From contig PUHN01000008.1 in the NCBI GenBank assembly GCA_002967695.1, forward strand, positions 1 through 64,000: DNA of 64,000 bases, given 5' to 3'. Below the pieces are notes generated by a model. That model worked only from the letters and a program-made list of their open reading frames with translations, did not search any database and was not told the origin of the DNA. Of this stretch, positions 58,038 through 64,000 are shown piece by piece. Positions within the stretch are counted from its first letter, which is position 1; every line of letters begins with the position of its first letter. Source of the DNA: Rhodobacteraceae bacterium WD3A24 (lineage in GTDB: Bacteria; Pseudomonadota; Alphaproteobacteria; Rhodobacterales; Rhodobacteraceae). The translations under genes and the position numbers were made by a program.

Positions 58038-59393
58038 TCAGACCGCCGAGCTGTGCCCCGCCTTCGACAGCCCGTAGGCGTCGAACTCCCGTGCGATCAT
58101 CCGTGCGAGAGGCCGCCCCTCGGGCAGGATCGTCAGGGCTTGCGGCCCGGCCTCGACGAAGCCGGCGAATTTGCGCACCGCCGGCGCGGCCAGTTGCGCG
58201 ACATGGTCGGGTGTGACGCCGTGCTCGGCCGCGAGGGCCGCGTAGTCGATGCGAAAGGTGCACATCAGGCTTTCGATGATCTGCCCGCGGAGCAGATCGT
58301 CGCCCGTAAAGGCGTGGCCGCGCGCCGTGGCGAAACGGCCCGCGCGCACATCCCTGGTATAGTCGGAGGTCGAAGGGGCGTTCTGCGCATATCCTTGTGG
58401 GAAGCGCGAAATCGCCGAGGCACCGAGCCCCACCAGAACCGGCGCGGAATCGTCGGTATAGCCCTGGAAATTCCGGCGCAGCCGGCCGTTGCGCGCGGCG
58501 CGGGCAAGGCCGTCATCGGGGCGGGCGAAGTGGTCGATGCCGATCTCGTCATAGCCGTCCCACACGAACAGCCGCCGCGCGGTATCGAACAGCTCCAGCC
58601 GTTCTTCGGGGCGGGGAAGGCTCTCGGAGGGGATCATTTGCTGGCGGCGTGCCATCCACGGCACATGCGCATATCCATAAAGCGCAACACGGTCGGGCGA
58701 AAGCGACATGAGCTTTTGCACCGAATCCGCGACGCGTGCCCGTGTCTGATAGGGCAGGCCATAGAGGATGTCGGCGTTGAGGCTTGCCACGCCCTGCGCG
58801 CGCAAGGCGTCCACGACCTCGCGCGTGATATCGTAGCCCTGCTCACGGCCGATGGCGGCCTGAATCTCCGGGTCGAAATCCTGCACCCCCAGCGACGCGC
58901 GCGTCATTCCCGCCTTTGCCAGCGATTCGAGACGGGGCGCGTCGATCTCGTTCGGGTCGATCTCGACCGAGAACTCGCCGTCCTCGGCCAGCGGCGCGAC
59001 GGAAAAGATCGCACCGGCCAGATCCGCGATCATGTCGGGGGCGAGCAGGGTCGGCGTTCCCCCGCCCCAGTGCAGCCGTCCCAGGCGCACGCCCGGCGGC
59101 AGAACGGTGCCCATCAGCGCGATCTCGGATTTGAGCGTCTCGACATAGGCGCGCACGGGCGCCTCGCTGCGCGTCCCCTGCGTGCGGCACGCGCAGAACC
59201 AGCAAAGCCGCCGGCAGAAGGGGATATGGATATAAAGCGAGATCCGCGCGCCGGGCGCGATCGCGCCCACCCACCGGGAAAACGCGCCACCGTCGATATC
59301 GGTATTGAAGTGCGGTGCCGTCGGGTAGCTCGTGTAGCGCGGCACGCGCGCATCGAAAAGCCCGAGTCTGCCGAGTTGCGATTGCGTGCTCAT
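58038..59393 (-). CDS. hemN: Oxygen-independent coproporphyrinogen III oxidase HemN
   Basis: HemN is the radical-SAM enzyme that decarboxylates coproporphyrinogen III when oxygen is scarce. The 451 residues start MSTQSQLGRLGLFDARVPRYTSYPT, as in Rhodobacterales HemN. The Fe-S cluster cysteines are at 60, 64 and 67 (CRRLCWFC), followed by a fourth conserved Cys69. LHWGGGTPTLL (about 107-117) and the HFARPDDGLA motif are visible. No ribosome site precedes ATG 59393, so the message may be leaderless. The gene shares a 51-base divergent promoter region with fnrL. Confidence 0.95.
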   Translation of the reverse strand: MSTQSQLGRLGLFDARVPRYTSYPTAPHFNTDIDGGAFSRWVGAIAPGARISLYIHIPFCRRLCWFCACRTQGTRSEAPVRAYVETLKSEIALMGTVLPPGVRLGRLHWGGGTPTLLAPDMIADLAGAIFSVAPLAEDGEFSVEIDPNEIDAPRLESLAKAGMTRASLGVQDFDPEIQAAIGREQGYDITREVVDALRAQGVASLNADILYGLPYQTRARVADSVQKLMSLSPDRVALYGYAHVPWMARRQQMIPSESLPRPEERLELFDTARRLFVWDGYDEIGIDHFARPDDGLARAARNGRLRRNFQGYTDDSAPVLVGLGASAISRFPQGYAQNAPSTSDYTRDVRAGRFATARGHAFTGDDLLRGQIIESLMCTFRIDYAALAAEHGVTPDHVAQLAAPAVRKFAGFVEAGPQALTILPEGRPLARMIAREFDAYGLSKAGHSSAV

Positions 59394-59404
59394 TGGAATA
59401 TGAT
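59376..59404 (+). promoter_or_regulatory. Predicted sigma-70 promoter of fnrL
   Basis: TTGCGA at 59376-59381, a 17-base spacer and TATGAT at 59399-59404 form a good housekeeping promoter (four and five matches out of six). It lies partly inside the hemN coding start. Transcription would begin near 59411, about 34 bases before the fnrL ATG, and the FNR box would lie just downstream of that start. Confidence 0.55.
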
Positions 59405-59405
59405 G
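59400..59405 (-). promoter_or_regulatory. Predicted -10 element of hemN, overlapping the fnrL -10
   Basis: On the minus strand the six bases read CATCAT (four matches to TATAAT). If FnrL activates hemN as a class II site (-41.5), the start point is exactly the A of the hemN ATG at 59393 and these bases sit at -12 to -7. The element overlaps the fnrL -10 on the other strand, so only one polymerase could bind at a time. Confidence 0.45.
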
Positions 59406-59427
59406 CATGCGTGTTGTCACAATTGCC

Positions 59428-59441
59428 TTGATGCAGATCAA
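59428..59441. promoter_or_regulatory. Consensus FNR/FnrL box between hemN and fnrL
   Basis: TTGATGCAGATCAA matches TTGAT-N4-ATCAA at every fixed base. Its centre is 41.5 bases upstream of the hemN start codon and it ends three bases before the fnrL start codon. The spacing is right for activation of hemN when oxygen is low and for repression of fnrL by blocking the polymerase. Confidence 0.9.
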
Positions 59442-59444
59442 AAC

Positions 59445-60200
59445 ATGGCGCGAACGATCCCCATCGAGGCCGGGTCCTACACACAGGACTGTGACGACTG
59501 CCCCATCCGGCATCGCGCGGTTTGTGCGCGCTGCGAGCATGACGAGCTCGCCCAGCTCGAAAAGATCAAGTATTATCGCAGCTTCGAGGCCGGCCAGACC
59601 GTGGCCTGGTCGGGTGACCGGATGGATTTCGTCGCCTCGGTGGTCAGCGGAATCGCCACGCTTTCGCAGACGATGGAGGACGGCCGCCGGCAAATGGTCG
59701 GCCTGCTCTTGCCATCCGACTTCGTCGGCCGCCCCGGCAGGGAATCGTCAGCCTATGACGTGGTCGCGACCAGCGATCTGGTGATGTGCTGTTTCCGCAA
59801 GAAGCCCTTCGAGGAAATGATGCTGCGCACGCCGCATATCGGACAGCGGCTGCTTGAAATGACCCTCGACGAACTCGATGCGGCGCGGGAATGGATGCTC
59901 ATCCTCGGCCGCAAGACGGCGCGCGAAAAGATCGCCAGCCTGATCGCCATCATTGCGCGGCGCGATGCGACGCTGGCGCTGCAGCCGCCGACGGGCGGGC
60001 TGACATTCGAGCTGCCGCTGACCCGCGAGGCCATGGCGGACTATCTCGGATTGACCCTCGAGACGGTCAGTCGTCAGATATCGGCGCTCAAGCGCGACAA
60101 CATCATCGTCCTGGAAGGCAAGCGCCAGATCCGCATACCCGATTTCGATGCCCTGATCGAACAGACCGGCGACGACAGCGATGGCGGCCTGCTGGTGTGA
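59445..60200 (+). CDS. fnrL: FnrL, oxygen-sensing Crp/Fnr-family regulator
   Basis: FnrL carries a [4Fe-4S] cluster destroyed by oxygen and binds FNR boxes when anaerobic, controlling haem synthesis, photosynthesis and respiration genes. The 251 residues show cysteines at 16, 19, 27 and 30 (CDDC and CARC), plus the central pair in LVMCCFRKKP. The cNMP-binding-like domain contains MVGLLLPSDFVGRPG, and the helix-turn-helix at the end includes ADYLGLTLETVSRQISALKRD with the E-x-x-SR DNA-contact pattern of FNR. ATG 59445 was selected because family members begin shortly before the first cysteine pair; ATGs at 59397/59400 lie in the promoter. Confidence 0.95.
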   Translation: MARTIPIEAGSYTQDCDDCPIRHRAVCARCEHDELAQLEKIKYYRSFEAGQTVAWSGDRMDFVASVVSGIATLSQTMEDGRRQMVGLLLPSDFVGRPGRESSAYDVVATSDLVMCCFRKKPFEEMMLRTPHIGQRLLEMTLDELDAAREWMLILGRKTAREKIASLIAIIARRDATLALQPPTGGLTFELPLTREAMADYLGLTLETVSRQISALKRDNIIVLEGKRQIRIPDFDALIEQTGDDSDGGLLV

Positions 60201-60245
60201 TCCGCCCGCCGGCGCAGGGCGCGGGGTGGCATGAAAGCCGCGCTT

Positions 60246-60275
60246 GAGCGCCGGCCGCGATCATCGCGGGCGCTC
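60246..60275. terminator. Hairpin between convergent fnrL and lysS
   Basis: GAGCGCC and GGCGCTC form the outer stem, CGCGA and TCGCG the inner stem, separated by a three-base bulge on one side. It lies in the 101-base gap between two convergent genes. No T-run is present on either strand, so termination efficiency is uncertain. Confidence 0.4.
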
Positions 60276-60301
60276 AGTGCGGAGCCCGGCGGCAGCAGGG
60301 G

Positions 60302-61909
60302 TCAGACCCCCGCTTGCGATTCCATGACAAGCTCGCCGGCAAGGGCGCGTTCGATCAGATCGGCCGTCTCCTCCACCCCGTAAAGGGCGATGAAGCCGCC
60401 GAAACGCGGCCCCTGGCTCGCCCCCAGCAACACCTCGTAGAGCGCGCGGAACCAGTCGCGCAGCGGCTCGAACCCGTGCGCCTTGCCCACCGCGAAGACG
60501 ACCGACTGCAACGCCTCGGCGTCAAGCCCGACGTCCCAGGCGCGCAGCTGCGCGGCGAGATCCTCCATCGCGGCGCGCTCTCTGGCGTCGGGGGCGCGGA
60601 AGCTGCGCGTGGGCGCGACGAAGTCGTGGAAGTAGCGCACCGCGAATTCCGCCGCCGCGTCCAGATCGGGGTTGTTCTCGGCGCTTGCCTCCGGCGCGTA
60701 GCGGCGGATGAATCCCCACAGCCGGTCCTTGTCCTCGGCCGCCGAGACGCTGGCGAGGTTCAGGAGCATCGAGAACGGCACCACCATGCGGCTTTCGGGT
60801 ACCTCGCCGCCATGGATGTGGAAGACCGGGTTGGCCAGCCGCTTGTCGATATCCTGGTCGGGATAGGCGCGCAGTTGCTGGTTATACTCGTCCACCGCCT
60901 TGGGGATCACGTCGAAATAGAGGCGCTTGGCGGTCTTGGGCTTGAGATACATGAAGTAGGACAGGCTCTCGGGGCTGGCGTAGCGCAGCCAGTCCTCCAT
61001 GCTCAGCCCGTTGCCCTTCGACTTCGAGATCTTGGTCGCGTTCTCGTCGAGGAAGAGTTCGTAGTTGTAGAGTTCCGGCGGCCGGCCGCCCAGCGCCGCG
61101 CAGATCTTCGACGACAGTTCCGCCGAGGGGATCAGATCCTTGCCGTACATCTCGTAATCGACGCCCAGCGCCGCCCAGCGCATGCCCCAATCGGGCTTCC
61201 ACTGCAGCTTGACATGGCCGCCCGTGACCGGGACTTCCACCTTCTCGCCGTCGGGCTCCTCATAGACGATCGTGCCCTTGTCGAGGTTGCGCTCCAGCGT
61301 GGGAACCTGCAACACCTTGCCCGTTCTGGGGCTCACGGGCAGGAAGGGCGAATAGGTGTTGACCCGCTCGGACTCCACGCCGCCGAGGCTGGGCAGCATG
61401 ATCTCCATGATCTCGTCGAAACGTTCCAGTACCGTCAGCAGCGCGGCGTCGAACTTGCCGCTCGTGTAATACTCGGTGGAGGAGGCGAATTCGTAGTCGA
61501 AGCCGAACCTGTCAAGAAAGGCGCGCAGCCGCGCGTTGTTGTGCGCGCCGAAGGACTCGTGCGTGCCGAAGGGGTCGCGCACCTTCGTCAGCGGCAGGTG
61601 CAGGTCTTCGGCCATCTGCTCGGGGTTGGGCACGTTCGACGGCACCTTTCGCAGCCCGTCCATGTCGTCGGAGAAACAGATCAGGCGGGTGGGGATATCC
61701 GAGAGTACCTCGAAGGCGCGGCGCACCATGGTGGTGCGCGCGACCTCGCCGAAGGTACCGATATGCGGCAGCCCCGAGGGGCCGTAGCCCGTCTCGAACA
61801 GCACATACCCCTTCGTGGGCGGGCCGGCCTCATAGCGTTTGAGGATGCGGCGCGCCTCCTGAAAGGGCCAGGCTTTCGAATTCATCGCGGCGTCGCGGAT
61901 ATCCGGCAT
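60302..61909 (-). CDS. lysS: Lysyl-tRNA synthetase, class I
   Basis: This is the class I LysRS found in archaea and in alphaproteobacteria such as Rhodobacterales, unrelated to the class II enzyme of most bacteria. The 535 residues carry the HIGH-type motif in [10 protein letters not shown] (HIG at 49-51) and the KMSKS-type motif KISKSKGNG (starting about 293). GYGPSGLP and [23 protein letters not shown] are further class I LysRS stretches, and a helical anticodon-binding C-terminus follows. ATG 61909 sets the start [16 protein letters not shown]. It is divergent from the TerB-like gene. Confidence 0.95.
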   Translation of the reverse strand: MPDIRDAAMNSKAWPFQEARRILKRYEAGPPTKGYVLFETGYGPSGLPHIGTFGEVARTTMVRRAFEVLSDIPTRLICFSDDMDGLRKVPSNVPNPEQMAEDLHLPLTKVRDPFGTHESFGAHNNARLRAFLDRFGFDYEFASSTEYYTSGKFDAALLTVLERFDEIMEIMLPSLGGVESERVNTYSPFLPVSPRTGKVLQVPTLERNLDKGTIVYEEPDGEKVEVPVTGGHVKLQWKPDWGMRWAALGVDYEMYGKDLIPSAELSSKICAALGGRPPELYNYELFLDENATKISKSKGNGLSMEDWLRYASPESLSYFMYLKPKTAKRLYFDVIPKAVDEYNQQLRAYPDQDIDKRLANPVFHIHGGEVPESRMVVPFSMLLNLASVSAAEDKDRLWGFIRRYAPEASAENNPDLDAAAEFAVRYFHDFVAPTRSFRAPDARERAAMEDLAAQLRAWDVGLDAEALQSVVFAVGKAHGFEPLRDWFRALYEVLLGASQGPRFGGFIALYGVEETADLIERALAGELVMESQAGV

Positions 61910-62029
61910 CGTGTTCACACTTTTCTGCTGACACCGCGGCTGTCGCCGCGGCAAGGCCCGCTTCCTATTGCCCGCGCCGCGCCGCGTCAATAATCTCGGC
62001 GGCGCCCGGCCCGCCTCGAAAGGAAGCCC

Positions 62030-62464
62030 ATGCCCCCCGCTCAGGACGCCCCGCCCCCGCTGACAGCGCAGGACAGCCTTGTCGCGGTGATGATCGCCGC
62101 CTCGGTGGCCGACGCCAAGGTGCGCACCGCCGAGATCGTCACGATTCAGCAGATCGTCAATCATCTGCCCGCCTTCGCCGCCTATGATGCCGATCGCATC
62201 CACACGGTCGGCCAGACCGTCTTCGACCTGTTCGAGGAGGAGGACGGCCTCGAGGCCTTCTTCGGGCTGATCCGCGAAAGCCTGCCCGAGCGATTGTCGG
62301 AGACCGCCTATGCGCTGGCCTGCGACGTGACCGCCGCCGACGGCAAGCTGATGCAGACCGAGTTGCGATTTCTCGAGGAAATCCGTCACGAGCTGGGCAT
62401 CGACCGCCTCCACGCCGCCGCCATCGAACGCGGCGCCCGCGCGCGGCACATGCGCGTGGAGTGA
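62030..62464 (+). CDS. TerB-like tellurite resistance domain protein
   Basis: The 144-residue all-helical protein belongs to the TerB superfamily, which occurs alone in many bacteria without tellurite resistance; a metal-binding or membrane-stress role is proposed for the family. Two symmetrical half-motifs are visible: [16 protein letters not shown] (about 21-36) and [17 protein letters not shown] (about 96-112), each with the conserved Asp. No other ter gene lies nearby. AAAGGAAG precedes ATG 62030. Its 3' end is convergent with dacB. Confidence 0.85.
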   Translation: MPPAQDAPPPLTAQDSLVAVMIAASVADAKVRTAEIVTIQQIVNHLPAFAAYDADRIHTVGQTVFDLFEEEDGLEAFFGLIRESLPERLSETAYALACDVTAADGKLMQTELRFLEEIRHELGIDRLHAAAIERGARARHMRVE

Positions 62465-62492
62465 CGCGCCGCCGGGCCACCGGGCCGTCGGC

Positions 62493-63998
62493 CTACAGGA
62501 TGAACATCCCGCCCCAACGCTCGATCATGTCCATCTGAAGCCCGCGCGCCCGGCCCAGCCAGGCGCGCCCGCCCGGCGGACGTTCCGCGTGAGCGTCGGG
62601 CAGCGCGGCACGCCGCTCCATGTTGGCCGCGAAGACGGCAAACGCCAGATCGCGGCCACCCGGTCCGGCGATATAGCCCACCAGCCCGCTGGCGAAATTG
62701 AGCGTGCCGGTCTTGGCGGCAATGGTCAGGGGATGCTCGTCGATCGGCCGGCCGCGATCGTCGCGCAATGATATCTCGCGCATCAGACCGCGCAGCCGCG
62801 CATCGCCCCCGGCCCGGACGAGAAACCCGGCCATCGCCCGCGCACTGACCCGCGCCGTGTCGGCCAGCCCTGAATGGTCCGCCAGATCGAGGCCCTCGAC
62901 GCCGAAACGGCCCTCGGCCCACCGCGCCATGGCGCGCGCCGAGGCGGCCAGCGTGCGCGGGCGCCCGCCGCGGGCGTGTGTCGCCGCCAGGCCGACGGCC
63001 TCGGCGGTCAGATTGGTGGAATAGCGCAGCATGTCGCGCAGTATCTCGCGCAAGGGGGCGGAGCGATGCTCGATGAGAACCCGGCCATCGACCGCCGCGT
63101 CGTCGCTGACGACGGCCTCGCCCAGATCGACGCCGCGCGCCGCCCCGATTCGCTGGGCCACCTCGGCGGCGTAGATGCCGGGCCGGCGCACCGGCAGCCA
63201 GCGCGCGCCGCCATTGCCCAGCGCCTGACGCGCCACCGTCCAGTTGTCGCGGCCCGCCTCGCGGGAATAGGTGTAGACGGGCGCGGCGCGATCGACGACT
63301 TCCATCCGGCTCAGCGCCACCGCCGGGCGGTACTGGGCGCCGCGCGCCTCCATCACCACGTCATAGCCCTCGGATTCTCGGTTCCAGCCGAAATAGACGC
63401 GGTTGAAATTGAGGTTCAGCCCCGCGACCGGCGGGTTGTAACCCGCCTGGGGCGGCTGGCCGGGCGCGATTTCCGCGATGAAAGGCAGCGCCCCGCGGTG
63501 GATGCGAAAGCGCCCCGACACGCTGCGAATGCCGGCGGCGTGCAGGCCGGTGACCATGTCGCCCAGCGCATCGGTGTCGAGAGTCGGGTCGCCCCCGCCA
63601 ACGAGCACCAGATCGCCGTCGAGCCGGCCATCCTCGCGCAGCGGTCCCGTGGCGATCATCCGGGTGGAAAAGCGATGGTCGCCCCCCAGGATTTCGAGGC
63701 CATAGCACGCTGTCAGCGCCTTGATCGTGCTGGCGGGCGGCTGGCCCAGATCGGGCGCGCGCGCTTCCAGCAACGTGCCGCTCTCGGTGTCGGCGACGGC
63801 AAAGCTCACCTGCCCACCCAGTTGCGCCCGCGCGATCATCGCCTCGGCCGACTCCCGGGCGGCGCGCTCCGCCGCCCCCGCCGGCGGGAGCGGTCGCGCG
63901 ACCGGGCGCGGCGAACGCAGCGGCGCCGCCGCGAATGCCGGCGTGAACGCGCTGCCCAGCAGCCCCCCCAGAACCCAGCGCCGAGAAACCCTGCTCAC
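62493..63998 (-). CDS. dacB: D-alanyl-D-alanine carboxypeptidase/endopeptidase (PBP4, DacB)
   Basis: This class C penicillin-binding protein trims and cuts peptide cross-links in the cell wall. The 501 residues contain the active-site STIK (Ser90, Lys93), YSTN and KTGTLNF motifs of the family. The N-terminus reads [16 protein letters not shown], a twin-arginine pattern followed by a short hydrophobic stretch, suggesting Tat export. The start used is GTG 63998, one base pair of codon from the window edge, so a longer gene beginning outside the window cannot be excluded. It is convergent with the TerB-like gene. Confidence 0.9.
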   Translation of the reverse strand: MSRVSRRWVLGGLLGSAFTPAFAAAPLRSPRPVARPLPPAGAAERAARESAEAMIARAQLGGQVSFAVADTESGTLLEARAPDLGQPPASTIKALTACYGLEILGGDHRFSTRMIATGPLREDGRLDGDLVLVGGGDPTLDTDALGDMVTGLHAAGIRSVSGRFRIHRGALPFIAEIAPGQPPQAGYNPPVAGLNLNFNRVYFGWNRESEGYDVVMEARGAQYRPAVALSRMEVVDRAAPVYTYSREAGRDNWTVARQALGNGGARWLPVRRPGIYAAEVAQRIGAARGVDLGEAVVSDDAAVDGRVLIEHRSAPLREILRDMLRYSTNLTAEAVGLAATHARGGRPRTLAASARAMARWAEGRFGVEGLDLADHSGLADTARVSARAMAGFLVRAGGDARLRGLMREISLRDDRGRPIDEHPLTIAAKTGTLNFASGLVGYIAGPGGRDLAFAVFAANMERRAALPDAHAERPPGGRAWLGRARGLQMDMIERWGGMFIL

Positions 63999-64000
63999 AT

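Noticed and set aside
59397-59445. An fnrL start at the ATGATG upstream of 59445
   Set aside because: It would place the start codon on the -10 element and three bases from the divergent hemN ATG, leaving no promoter room. The family N-terminus fits ATG 59445.

Overview
The window is a GC-rich, gene-dense chromosomal stretch from an alphaproteobacterium, most likely of the Rhodobacteraceae/Rhodobacterales. The evidence is the family set: an FnrL-type regulator divergent from hemN, a class I lysyl-tRNA synthetase, DUF1523, DUF2189, FemAB-like and HlyU-type proteins, a membrane-anchored cytochrome c552-like protein, YejABEF, GlcDEF, and a PrtD/PrtE-type type I exporter. No rRNA, tRNA, CRISPR array, transposase or integrase was seen. 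I count 54 intact or edge-truncated protein genes and one gene remnant.

Layout. 1-5.3 kb: the 3' part of a class A penicillin-binding protein, then a type I secretion ATPase/adaptor pair with no outer-membrane channel or cargo gene beside it. 5.3-18.4 kb: mostly single housekeeping or conserved genes (RidA, glycerophosphodiesterase, FemAB-like, PhhB, MscS, peroxiredoxin, RsmD, DUF2189, Map, DUF1523, P1 peptidase, alpha/beta hydrolase, succinate-semialdehyde dehydrogenase, Hsp20, trypsin-like protease). 18.4-22.3 kb: the glcDEF glycolate oxidase operon on the minus strand. 22.4-33.2 kb: two small unknown proteins, glyA, nadK, a LuxO/LuxU-like response-regulator/HPt pair, prpE, an outer-membrane barrel and the malic enzyme maeB. 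33.3-40.2 kb: cdd, upp, a SPOR protein, and dnaG-rpoD.

40.2-41.9 kb is the accessory patch. An AT-rich orphan HsdR-N-like nuclease gene is followed by a block of nested GC palindromes and a frameshifted, truncated hlyU remnant. 41.9-50.8 kb holds a hydratase-like gene, a membrane alpha/beta hydrolase, a CpdB-like nucleotidase, nudC, an SRPBCC protein, pheA and an unusual anchored cytochrome with three class I haem domains. 50.9-58.0 kb is the yejABEF peptide importer followed by a family 4 glycosyltransferase. 58.0-64 kb holds hemN/fnrL, lysS, a TerB-like gene and dacB, which reaches the window edge.

Functional themes are two-carbon and three-carbon acid metabolism (glycolate oxidase, serine hydroxymethyltransferase, propionyl-CoA synthetase, malic enzyme), cell-wall synthesis and trimming (PBP1A-like, DacB, SPOR), and oxygen control (FnrL, HemN, the multihaem cytochrome, and a second FNR box in front of a barrel protein). 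The signals most worth following are the triple-haem cytochrome, the overlapping hemN/fnrL promoters sharing one FNR box, the cluster of four GANTC sites in front of rpoD, the accessory patch after rpoD, and the G8 tract at the prtD/prtE junction.
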